Source: Methanothermococcus okinawensis (GTDB lineage: Archaea; AGJL01; Methanococci; Methanococcales; Methanococcaceae). From it: a DNA stretch of 15,523 nt. Location of the stretch: positions 1 through 15,523 of the forward strand of contig DQVW01000116.1 of assembly GCA_015661555.1 (NCBI GenBank), given 5' to 3'. This document shows, one piece after another, positions 6,724 to 12,943 of the stretch (positions are counted from its first letter, which is position 1; each line of letters begins with the position of its first letter). Both the position numbers and the translations under genes were made by a program. The notes beneath the pieces are model-generated. The model made no database searches. It was not told where the DNA came from and worked only from the letters and a program-made list of their open reading frames with translations.

Positions 6724-7854
6724 ATGAAGGTACTAGTGGTAGGTATTAACACACGTCCAGTGGCAAACTCTGCAAAGAGGTTGGGATACAAGGTCTATTC
6801 AGTCTCCTACTACAACCCTGTAGATCTTCAGGCTGATGTGAAGGAGTACTTTATAAACGATATGTATCATGGACGTTTCAGTGAAAATTACGACAGTAGG
6901 AAGCTAATAGAGTGTGCAGAGAAATACGTGGATGAGGTGGACTATATCTTTATCTGCTCTGGGGTATTTGAGTATGAGAACTCTACGACCCCTGACTGGG
7001 ATGTTGTTGGCAATCCCCCTAAGAAGATAAAGATGTTAAGTAACAAGTACTACGTTACCAGGAAGTTAGAGAACTTGGGATGCCCAGTTCCTGAAACACA
7101 TATAATCTATAACCCTCAACAGTTGGAGAGGTATCTTCAGGAGTACGGGAAGGTGGTGGTAAAACCTATCTACGGCCATGGAGGTAGAGGAGTTGTCACC
7201 ATATCTTTAAATATGGATGATGACAAATATTATAGTTTGCTAAAAAATTTGAAGTATCCCTGTCTAGTACAGGAGTACATACCCTCTGAAAGTTTCAGTG
7301 TAGCCTACATAGGTAGGGAGTTTATAACCTTCAACAAACAGATCGTCGAAAATAACAGTTACTTTGGGTGCATCACTCCCTACAACCTAGAGAAACTCTT
7401 GGATGTGGAATATGCCAAGGGATTATTTGAGGAGATTATCGAATTTTTTGATTTAAAGGGGATGAACGGTATTGACTTCATGATAAAAGATGGACTTCCA
7501 GTGGTTGTCGAGATCAATCCTCGGATACCGGGAACCTTTGAAACTGTGGAACTGGCTCTCCAATGTAATCTCGTTAGAAGTATAATAGAGAGTGTAGAGG
7601 GGAGAGGACCTCTAAATCTTAAACCTGTGAGACAGTACATTAAAAAGATCCTATGTGCAGATAGAAGGGTAATCTCCTATATAAAAAAGAGGGAGAACAT
7701 CGCAGATGTCCCCAAATATGGCGCTGTAATTGAGGAGGGGGAACCTCTAGTTACTATAATTGGAAGGAATATGGAGGAGGTTGAAAGGACAGCAGAGGAG
7801 ATCTGGAAGATGGTGGTCCCATGGCAAGTAGGAAAAAACTCTACAAGATACTAG
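6724..7854 (+). CDS. ATP-grasp carboxylate ligase of unknown substrate (COG2232/DUF201-like)
   Basis: This 376-residue ATP-grasp enzyme would join a carboxylate to an amine, thiol or similar group through an acylphosphate. Order of parts: a Rossmann-like N-terminal domain (about 1-105, beginning MKVLVVGINTRP), the ATP-grasp domain (about 105-300) and a C-terminal lobe. Visible motifs are the ATP-binding lysine loop KPIYGHGGRGV (147-157), QEYI with the following strand (183-186), and the magnesium-binding EINPR (263-267). From memory it matches the archaeal COG2232 group, which has no established substrate. The frame opens at GTG 6715, but ATG 6724 fits better: GTGGTGGAT lies immediately before it and MKVLVVG is the natural start of the first strand. 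It overlaps the following tfe gene by 34 nt. Methanofuran ligase MfnD is a different, shorter protein. Chemistry class is secure; substrate is unknown. Confidence 0.75.
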   Translation: MKVLVVGINTRPVANSAKRLGYKVYSVSYYNPVDLQADVKEYFINDMYHGRFSENYDSRKLIECAEKYVDEVDYIFICSGVFEYENSTTPDWDVVGNPPKKIKMLSNKYYVTRKLENLGCPVPETHIIYNPQQLERYLQEYGKVVVKPIYGHGGRGVVTISLNMDDDKYYSLLKNLKYPCLVQEYIPSESFSVAYIGREFITFNKQIVENNSYFGCITPYNLEKLLDVEYAKGLFEEIIEFFDLKGMNGIDFMIKDGLPVVVEINPRIPGTFETVELALQCNLVRSIIESVEGRGPLNLKPVRQYIKKILCADRRVISYIKKRENIADVPKYGAVIEEGEPLVTIIGRNMEEVERTAEEIWKMVVPWQVGKNSTRY

Positions 7855-8441
7855 AGAACCCTTTAGTTCAACAGGTACTTCTTGATATACTGGAGGATAA
7901 CATAGAGGGACTAGATGTACTTTCCACACTTATAGATTTAGGAGAGGCTACAGACGACGAGATATCCAGGCAATTGAATATGAAGTTAAATACTGTGAGA
8001 AAGATACTCTATAAACTCTACGATGCAAGACTTGTAGATTACAACAGGGAAAAGGAGGAGGATATCAACTGGTACACCTACACCTGGAAACCTACATTGG
8101 ATAAACTACCTTGGATTGTAAAGAAGAGGGCCCAGGAGATGTTGAAAAAACTTAAGGAACAGTTGGCAATTGAAGAGAACAATATGTTTTTTTACTGCCC
8201 CAGATGCGAGATTAAATATATCTTTGATGAGGCCATGGACTATGGATTTAGATGCCCTCACTGTGGTGGAACACTTAAGGAGTACGACAACAGTAAGGAT
8301 ATAGAGTTGCTTAAAAATCAGATAAGGTTTATAGAGGAGGAGTTAAAATCCAGTATCTTCCATATGTCACCCTCTTCTCTAACCTCTAAGAGTAAGGGTA
8401 GAAAAAGATCTAGGAAGAGGGTAAAGAGAACAAAGAGCTGA
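7821..8441 (+). CDS. tfe: Transcription initiation factor TFE, alpha subunit
   Basis: TFE is the archaeal counterpart of TFIIE-alpha. It binds the RNA polymerase clamp and stabilises open promoter complexes together with TBP and TFB. This 206-residue protein shows an N-terminal winged-helix domain (about 5-90) with the helix-turn-helix ATDDEISRQLNMKLNTVRKI. A short linker follows, then a zinc ribbon with C126, C129, C145 and C148, then a helix (about 157-178) and a very basic serine/lysine/arginine tail (189-206). The ATG at 7821 is the only sensible start, and GGTGGT lies 4 nt before it. It overlaps the end of the ATP-grasp gene by 34 nt in another frame, so the two are likely co-transcribed and translationally linked. 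Function of the family is well established; the basic tail is the only unusual part. Confidence 0.95.
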   Translation: MASRKKLYKILENPLVQQVLLDILEDNIEGLDVLSTLIDLGEATDDEISRQLNMKLNTVRKILYKLYDARLVDYNREKEEDINWYTYTWKPTLDKLPWIVKKRAQEMLKKLKEQLAIEENNMFFYCPRCEIKYIFDEAMDYGFRCPHCGGTLKEYDNSKDIELLKNQIRFIEEELKSSIFHMSPSSLTSKSKGRKRSRKRVKRTKS

Positions 8442-8446
8442 TAAAA

Positions 8447-8458
8447 ATATATAAATAG
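8447..8458 (+). promoter_or_regulatory. Strong TATA box for alba
   Basis: ATATATAAATAG lies 6 nt after the tfe stop and about 55-65 nt before the alba ATG. Transcription would start near 8475-8482, giving a leader of about 30 nt that carries GTGAGGGAT. A separate, near-consensus promoter fits the high expression expected for a chromatin protein. Confidence 0.65.
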
Positions 8459-8510
8459 CAAAAAATATCTATTATCCCCAATCTTTAAAAGAACAGTGAG
8501 GGATTAACCT

Positions 8511-8789
8511 ATGATAGGGACGGTATTTGTAGGTAAAAAGAGTGTAATGAACTACGTTCTTGCAGTACTTACACAATTTAACGTGGAGAACGTGGACAAG
8601 GTTGTTATAAAGGCGAGGGGTAAGGCTATAAGTAAGGCTGTAGACGTAGAGGAGATGGTTAGAAACAGGTTTCTACCAGATGTAAAAGTGGAGGATGTAA
8701 AGTTGGGAACTGAGAAGGTAAAAAGCGAGGACGGTAGGACACTTAACGTTTCAACCATAGAGATAGTACTTTCAAAGGAGAAGAAGTAA
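8511..8789 (+). CDS. albA: DNA/RNA-binding chromatin protein Alba
   Basis: Alba is a small dimeric architectural protein that coats DNA and also binds RNA in archaea. The 92-residue product has normal length and the typical core throughout. The N-terminal FVGKKSVMNYVLAVLTQF holds the conserved lysine pair (K9, K10) of the DNA-contacting loop. Then come VVIKARGKAISKAVD and a NRFLP segment, and it ends in the VSTIEIVLSK strand. The ATG at 8511 is preceded by GTGAGGGAT with a short AT-rich spacer. It has its own TATA box and a T-tract directly after the stop, so it is probably a single-gene transcript, perhaps with some read-through from tfe. It converges on hemC with a 4-bp gap. Confidence 0.96.
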   Translation: MIGTVFVGKKSVMNYVLAVLTQFNVENVDKVVIKARGKAISKAVDVEEMVRNRFLPDVKVEDVKLGTEKVKSEDGRTLNVSTIEIVLSKEKK

Positions 8790-8793
8790 AGGT

Positions 8794-9699
8794 CTAGTTC
8801 TCTATTTTTTCTCTTAACTTACTTCCTAAGTGTTCTGCCAACTCCCTGGCATCTTCTATATCTTCCACATCACATCTTACACTACCTTCTTCCACTATTA
8901 CCCTCCTTTTCTTTAGATCTACTACACTACAGGTGAGATGAAGCTCTCCATCTTTATCCTTATATCGTGCAAGGGCTCCAAAAGGTGCCTGGCAACCTCC
9001 TCCATATGTCCTCAGTGCCCACCTCTCTGCAGTAGCCTCTAGGTATGTCTTACTGTGATTTATCTTCTTAAGTAGCTCTATGATCTCCCTGTCTCCCCTC
9101 CTGGCAGCTACTCCTATTACACCCTGGGCCGGTGCAGGTGGGATATCCAACCTTCTATAATTTAGATTTAGGGCCTCTAGATCTATTTTCAGTCTTCTTA
9201 AACCGGCCTCAGCCACTACTATACCTTGATACTCCCCATCCCTCAACTTTTTTAACCTGGTATCTAGATTCCCCCTTAAAGGAACCACCTCTACCCCTGG
9301 ATATTTAAGGGATAGGAAGGCCCTCCTTCTGATACTGGAGGTACCTACTACAAAACCTTCTCCTATCTCTCCCTCCCCTCTGTATACCATTACATCGTGA
9401 TAACTATCCCTCTCTGGAGTTGCAGCTATGGTGAGATTCCTGTTCCATAGAGTAGGTACATCCTTTAAACTATGTACTGCTATATCTATCTCACCTTCCA
9501 ACATCTTGATATCTAACTCCTTGGTAAATACACCTAACCCCAACTGGGATATAGGGACCCTCTGATTTACATCCCCCCTAGTTTTCACCACCTTTATCTC
9601 GATCTCTAGATTTTCATCTACCCTCTCCAGGAGGCGTTTTACATAGTAGGTCTGGGCCAGGGCTAATTTACTCCCCCTACTCCCTATCACCAACTTCAA
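8794..9699 (-). CDS. hemC: Porphobilinogen deaminase (hydroxymethylbilane synthase)
   Basis: HemC polymerises four porphobilinogen units into hydroxymethylbilane, the step before HemD. In methanogens this leads to F430, cobamides and siroheme. The 301-residue product is of normal length. It begins MKLVIGSRGSKLALAQ, carries the catalytic aspartate D80 in HSLKDVPT, substrate-binding arginines in SSIRRRA and LRGNLDTR, and the cofactor-bearing cysteine C236 in GGGCQAPFGA. The open frame reaches back to 9774, but I choose the TTG at 9699. AGGTGG (9705-9710) lies 5 nt upstream, and the protein then starts exactly at the family's first strand. The extra 25 residues would be antisense-like filler overlapping the upstream gene. 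With the TTG start it overlaps the phosphodiesterase gene by 23 nt. It is the last gene of the long minus-strand operon and has hemD two genes upstream. Confidence 0.95.
   Translation of the reverse strand: MKLVIGSRGSKLALAQTYYVKRLLERVDENLEIEIKVVKTRGDVNQRVPISQLGLGVFTKELDIKMLEGEIDIAVHSLKDVPTLWNRNLTIAATPERDSYHDVMVYRGEGEIGEGFVVGTSSIRRRAFLSLKYPGVEVVPLRGNLDTRLKKLRDGEYQGIVVAEAGLRRLKIDLEALNLNYRRLDIPPAPAQGVIGVAARRGDREIIELLKKINHSKTYLEATAERWALRTYGGGCQAPFGALARYKDKDGELHLTCSVVDLKKRRVIVEEGSVRCDVEDIEDARELAEHLGSKLREKIEN
8801..8810 (+). terminator. T-tract terminator TCTATTTTTT after alba
   Basis: The same decamer found after the pilin gene occurs here, 11 nt after the alba stop, followed by the pyrimidine-rich CTCTT. 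It overlaps the last codons of the convergent hemC gene, where its complement encodes Glu-Lys-Ile. It fits a hairpin-free archaeal terminator. Confidence 0.55.
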
Positions 9700-10207
9700 G
9701 GTTTCCACCTTTAAGTACAAACTCCCTGTACTCCTTAGTCTCAGTGTCAAATATACCAACGGTGGCGGTGCCACTTAAGTAGCCACAGCACTCACCGGGA
9801 TTTATTACCAGTACCCCATCCTCCTCCTTGAATACCCTCTTATGGGTATGACCGTATATCACAACGTCATAATTTTTAGACTTTATAATTGCCTCCAAGA
9901 CCTCCCTGTTTGTACCGTGGAGAACAAAGAACTTTAAATCCTCTATTTTAAAGGTTAGATAGTCATCTATCTCGTTTTCAGGGTTTAGCTCCTTTAACCA
10001 CTCCTTAAGTTTCGTCCTCTCTCCGTCGTTGTTACCGTAGGTTGCCCATATCTTACCCTTAAAATTTTTAAACTCCTTTATAACGAAGAGGGAGACAAAG
10101 TCACCGCAGTGTATCAACATCTCCACCTTCTCCCTGTTGAATAACTCTATAGCCTTCCTTATATTAGGTAGGTAGTCGTGAGTATCTGAGAGGATCCCTA
10201 TCTTCAT
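9677..10207 (-). CDS. MJ0936-like metallophosphodiesterase (YfcE family)
   Basis: This is a small cytoplasmic dinuclear metallophosphatase or phosphodiesterase. The metal-binding set is complete: D8 and H10 (SDTH), D36 (CGDF), N59 (YGNND), H97 (LHG), and H120 and H122 (GHTH). The 176 residues closely match M. jannaschii MJ0936 as I remember it (a Ni2+/Mn2+-dependent phosphodiesterase of known structure) in both ligand spacing and the VINPGECCGYL segment. It has a slightly longer C-terminal tail (about 167-176) that overlaps hemC. The natural substrate is unknown. The ATG at 10207 follows GGTGAT, which contains the hemD stop codon, so translation is probably coupled. Its place between hemD and hemC may be incidental, or may hint at a phosphorylated intermediate being cleared; the latter is speculation. 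Confidence 0.9.
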   Translation of the reverse strand: MKIGILSDTHDYLPNIRKAIELFNREKVEMLIHCGDFVSLFVIKEFKNFKGKIWATYGNNDGERTKLKEWLKELNPENEIDDYLTFKIEDLKFFVLHGTNREVLEAIIKSKNYDVVIYGHTHKRVFKEEDGVLVINPGECCGYLSGTATVGIFDTETKEYREFVLKGGNLEVGDRE

Positions 10208-10210
10208 CCT

Positions 10211-10216
10211 ATCACC
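10211..10216 (-). promoter_or_regulatory. Ribosome binding site GGTGAT overlapping the hemD stop
   Basis: On the minus strand the last hemD codons AGG TGA and the following T form GGTGAT, 3 nt before the phosphodiesterase ATG. The hemD stop TGA is inside the Shine-Dalgarno sequence, which favours termination-reinitiation coupling. Similar arrangements occur before coaBC and before the gene at 4083. Confidence 0.6.
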
Positions 10217-10931
10217 TGAGAGATTTTATAACCTCTATCATACCTTTAACAGTATACTCTCTGGGAATGTATCCCTTAAATCCATAACTCTCCACAACCT
10301 TGTTGGTAACAGGACCTATGGATACTATATAGTGATCCCTGAGCACCTTTAGGAATTCATGGTCTAGGTTTTTAAAAAAGTTTTTAGCTGTTAAACCACT
10401 TGTAAAGGTAAACACAACCTTCTCATCCTCTCTTAATAGGTCATTCTTCAACCTCTCGATCTTATACCTTAAATCCTCAGGTTCCTTGGAGTGATAAACA
10501 TATACTATATCTCCCTTCAGGTGTCGTGAGAGTACATCCCTAGTTGCCGGGGTGGTGGGAATCAACACCCTCTCCTCCCCCACTAACCCCTTTAACACCT
10601 TCAAAAGATCCTCGGCTGTGTATCTATCAGGTACCACATCCACCTCCCTGTTAAATACCCTCTTAAACTCCCTTGCAGTTTCCCTACCTATTGCCCCTAT
10701 CCTTTTATCCTTAATCTCCTTCAATCCCTCCTTATCTAGATTTCTATATAAACCCCTAACACCTCTAGGGCTTGTAAAAACTATCCACCGATACTTCCCT
10801 ATATCTATATCCACATCCCTAAATACTATCTCCAATGTAGGTAGAAGTACAGGTTCAAATGGGCCAGCCTCCCTTAGCAACTGGGCAAACCTCCTCCCCT
10901 CCTCTAAAGGTCTAGTTATAACAACTTTCAT
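10212..10931 (-). CDS. hemD: Uroporphyrinogen-III synthase
   Basis: HemD cyclises hydroxymethylbilane, inverting ring D, to give uroporphyrinogen III. The 239-residue product has the usual length and two-domain pattern. The N-terminus reads VVITRPLEEGRRFAQLL (the conserved TRP start), then WIVFTSPRGVRGL closes the first half-domain. A central KRIGAIGRETARE follows, and the C-terminal half holds VFTFTSGLTAKNFF and IVSIGPVTNKVVESYG. Sequence conservation is known to be low in this family, but these islands are characteristic. It starts at the ATG at 10931, 10 nt after the coiled-coil gene's stop, with GGATGG/GGAAGG just upstream. With hemC two genes downstream it supplies consecutive steps of tetrapyrrole synthesis from one transcript. 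Confidence 0.93.
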   Translation of the reverse strand: MKVVITRPLEEGRRFAQLLREAGPFEPVLLPTLEIVFRDVDIDIGKYRWIVFTSPRGVRGLYRNLDKEGLKEIKDKRIGAIGRETAREFKRVFNREVDVVPDRYTAEDLLKVLKGLVGEERVLIPTTPATRDVLSRHLKGDIVYVYHSKEPEDLRYKIERLKNDLLREDEKVVFTFTSGLTAKNFFKNLDHEFLKVLRDHYIVSIGPVTNKVVESYGFKGYIPREYTVKGMIEVIKSLR

Positions 10932-10941
10932 CCTTCCATCC

Positions 10942-11193
10942 CTAGAGTGTCTTAAGGTTAAGATCTTTAAGACATTTCTTCAAAACCTCCAACTCCTCCT
11001 CTATCTCCACCATCCTTTTGTAATCCCTCTCCATCTCCTCGTCCTTACAGGACATCTCTGCACTACTTCTTACATTGTACTTATTATAAAGCTCCTTTAA
11101 CTCCCTCTCTAACTCTTCAATTTCATTTTCAAAGACATTTTTCATAGACTTAATAATAATACTGTTACTAACACTAACTATTTTCTTCTCCAT
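10942..11193 (-). CDS. Small coiled-coil protein of unknown function
   Basis: I do not recognise this 83-residue protein. It looks real: an ATG with GGTGAT 5 nt upstream, 11 nt after pyrF and 10 nt before hemD, on the operon strand. After a short beta-prone N-terminus (about 1-15), residues 17-40 and 50-80 are highly charged, Glu/Lys-rich and heptad-like, suggesting a helical hairpin or a dimeric coiled coil. Two cysteines are present (C49 in the turn, C74 in the second helix). There is no membrane segment or signal peptide. Context between pyrimidine and tetrapyrrole genes gives no clear role; an adaptor or a small regulatory subunit is possible but unsupported. Confidence 0.72.
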   Translation of the reverse strand: MEKKIVSVSNSIIIKSMKNVFENEIEELERELKELYNKYNVRSSAEMSCKDEEMERDYKRMVEIEEELEVLKKCLKDLNLKTL

Positions 11194-11204
11194 CTCATAT
11201 CACC

Positions 11205-11858
11205 TTAATCTCCCTTCAATACCTGCTGGTAGTACTTTGCCCTTTTAGCAGGGTTTTCACTCTCGTATATATCTCTCCCTATAATTATATAGTCCTTCTC
11301 CTCTAGGATATCCAGTACTCTATTTAGATCCCCTCCCTGGGCTCCTATCCCTGGAGACATAATAGGTATGTCCCCCACAATATCCTTGATGGTCTTCAAC
11401 CTCTCAGGCCTGGTGGAGGGTGCCACTACTCCATCTACCTTTAACCTCTTAGCCATCCTGGCCAACTTATCTGCAACTGGCTGTAGAAATTGAAGTGCCC
11501 CCCTGTGGGACATCTCTGTAACCATTATCACCTTTTTATATTCACCGTATCTTCTAGCCACCTCCTGTACCGCCCTTACACTGTCCTCCCCAAGGAACCC
11601 ATGACATATGATCCCATCCCCGTATCTCAAGGCTAGAGAGGCTATCTTCTCGTTGGTGGAGGGTATATCAGCCAACTTAAAATCACATATAACCTCTTTC
11701 CCTGTAGTTTCCTTAATCTCTTCTACTATACCTAGATGGGTGGATAACACCAGGGGATAACCAACCTTTACGGCGTCAATATATGGGGAGACCTCCCTGA
11801 GTATCTCCAAGGCTCTTTTTTCACCTGTTACATCTAGGGCCAACATCAACTTTACCAT
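11205..11858 (-). CDS. pyrF: Orotidine 5'-phosphate decarboxylase
   Basis: PyrF decarboxylates orotidine monophosphate to UMP, the last step of de novo pyrimidine synthesis. The 217-residue TIM barrel has every catalytic residue in place: D9 (ALDV), K31 (AVKVG), and D59, K61 and D64 in DFKLADIPSTN. The spacing 22-28-2-3 is identical to the well-studied Methanothermobacter enzyme. Phosphate- and base-binding elements S117 (EMSH), SPGIGAQGG with Q174, and R195 (IGRDIY) are also present. The ATG at 11858 has GGTGA (11863-11867) 4 nt upstream, lying in the 11-nt gap after RaSEA. Start at the first methionine fits the family. There is nothing unusual except its company of tRNA-modification and tetrapyrrole genes. 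Confidence 0.97.
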   Translation of the reverse strand: MVKLMLALDVTGEKRALEILREVSPYIDAVKVGYPLVLSTHLGIVEEIKETTGKEVICDFKLADIPSTNEKIASLALRYGDGIICHGFLGEDSVRAVQEVARRYGEYKKVIMVTEMSHRGALQFLQPVADKLARMAKRLKVDGVVAPSTRPERLKTIKDIVGDIPIMSPGIGAQGGDLNRVLDILEEKDYIIIGRDIYESENPAKRAKYYQQVLKGD

Positions 11859-11869
11859 CTCTTCACCTA

Positions 11870-12943
11870 TTACAGGTATTCTCCCAGGGGTACAATATTC
11901 CTCTCCTCAAACTCCAGGAATCTCTCCCAGTAATCCTTACAGCAGTCCATCTCCAAAACCCTTTTAATATCTGAGAGATCCTGAGTCAATGTAAAACCTT
12001 CAATTACTTCCTTAATCTCCCTGTTACATCTGCATCTTGGTAGGTTGTGGGCTCCCCTCTCCGAGGGTATTCCCGAGGTATCACAGATCACTATGGAACC
12101 TGGATTCTTCCTTTTAACCTGGTAGATTATCTTCAAAACACTCCATAGGAAGGGAGGCCTGTACTGCATCTTCTTCCAGAAGATCTCCATTAAGGTACCT
12201 CTATGGACAGTTGCTGGACAGTAGGATACTCTGTTAAACCCCACCTCTAGACACCAGTTACCTGAGTGTATACTGTCAAGTACTGCATCTTTCTCAGTTA
12301 TAAAGAGGGGTTTTATCAGGAGATAGGCCTTCATACCTATGGAGTACTTCCTGGCTAGATCCAAGGCCTTTAAAATATCCCTGTTAGATATACCCTTATG
12401 TATGGAGTAATTCCTTATCTCCTCGTTGGAGGTCTCAACACCTACACCTATCTCCATATTTACATCCCCTATACACTCCCTAACCTCCTCCAAGGTCTCC
12501 TCCCTTATATACTCTGGTCTAGACTCTATAACTACCTCCTTAATACCTAACTCCCCTATCTTCCTAAGTATATACCTCCTCGCCTCTCTTGGCACCTCCC
12601 CCTCGTCTAGGAAACTTCCAGAGGTGAATATCTTTATACAGATATCTTTGGGATTCTCCTCTATCTCTTTGCAGTACCTCTCTATAGCGTAGTTAAACTG
12701 ATTTATTAGGTGTTGGGAGGTTATCTCCCTGGGGGAGCTATCCATGAGGTAGCCACACATGGTGCAGCCCCCCTGCTCATAGGCCCATCTACATCCAGGT
12801 GTATTGAGTATTACGGTAACACTCCTTCCAATCCTCCCATTGGATAGGATATCCTTACCTATCCAGGTGCTTACAGGTAAGTTTGGATCCTTTTCCCTTC
12901 TCTTTCTAAGGTATCCTTTCCTTAACTCCTTTAAAAACTCCAT
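11870..12943 (-). CDS. raSEA: Radical SAM enzyme RaSEA, archaeosine synthase partner (COG1244)
   Basis: RaSEA works with ArcS to convert a lysine-preQ0 adduct at position 15 of tRNA into archaeosine, by radical C-N bond cleavage (shown in Thermococcus). The 357-residue protein has its iron-sulfur cysteines at C51, C60 and C63 in GCRWAYEQGGCTMCGY, an Elp3-like wide CX8CX2C spacing. It then has the typical FTSGSFLDEGE, VIESRPEYI, VGVETSNEEIRNYSIHKG and YCPATVHRGTLME segments. A C-terminal cysteine set (C304, C306, C334, C335) after RGAHN may hold a second metal. The ATG abuts the coaBC stop, with GGTGA 4 nt upstream, so coupling is likely. pyrF follows after 11 nt. ArcS and TGT are not in the window. 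Family assignment rests on remembered COG1244 motifs. Confidence 0.82.
   Translation of the reverse strand: MEFLKELRKGYLRKRREKDPNLPVSTWIGKDILSNGRIGRSVTVILNTPGCRWAYEQGGCTMCGYLMDSSPREITSQHLINQFNYAIERYCKEIEENPKDICIKIFTSGSFLDEGEVPREARRYILRKIGELGIKEVVIESRPEYIREETLEEVRECIGDVNMEIGVGVETSNEEIRNYSIHKGISNRDILKALDLARKYSIGMKAYLLIKPLFITEKDAVLDSIHSGNWCLEVGFNRVSYCPATVHRGTLMEIFWKKMQYRPPFLWSVLKIIYQVKRKNPGSIVICDTSGIPSERGAHNLPRCRCNREIKEVIEGFTLTQDLSDIKRVLEMDCCKDYWERFLEFEERNIVPLGEYL

Noticed and set aside
6724..7854. Assignment of the ATP-grasp gene as MfnD, CofF or MptN
   Set aside because: Those methanogen cofactor ligases are shorter or have different N-termini. Nothing in this sequence points to their substrates.
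9700..9774. N-terminal extension of HemC up to the ATG-like start at 9774
   Set aside because: It encodes a proline/leucine-rich stretch unlike the family and overlaps the phosphodiesterase. The TTG at 9699 has an ideal ribosome site.
10552..11100. A 182-codon plus-strand open frame across hemD and the coiled-coil gene
   Set aside because: Its leucine/serine-rich product is what the complement of Lys/Glu/Arg-rich genes gives. There is no ribosome site, and hemD is clearly real on the other strand.
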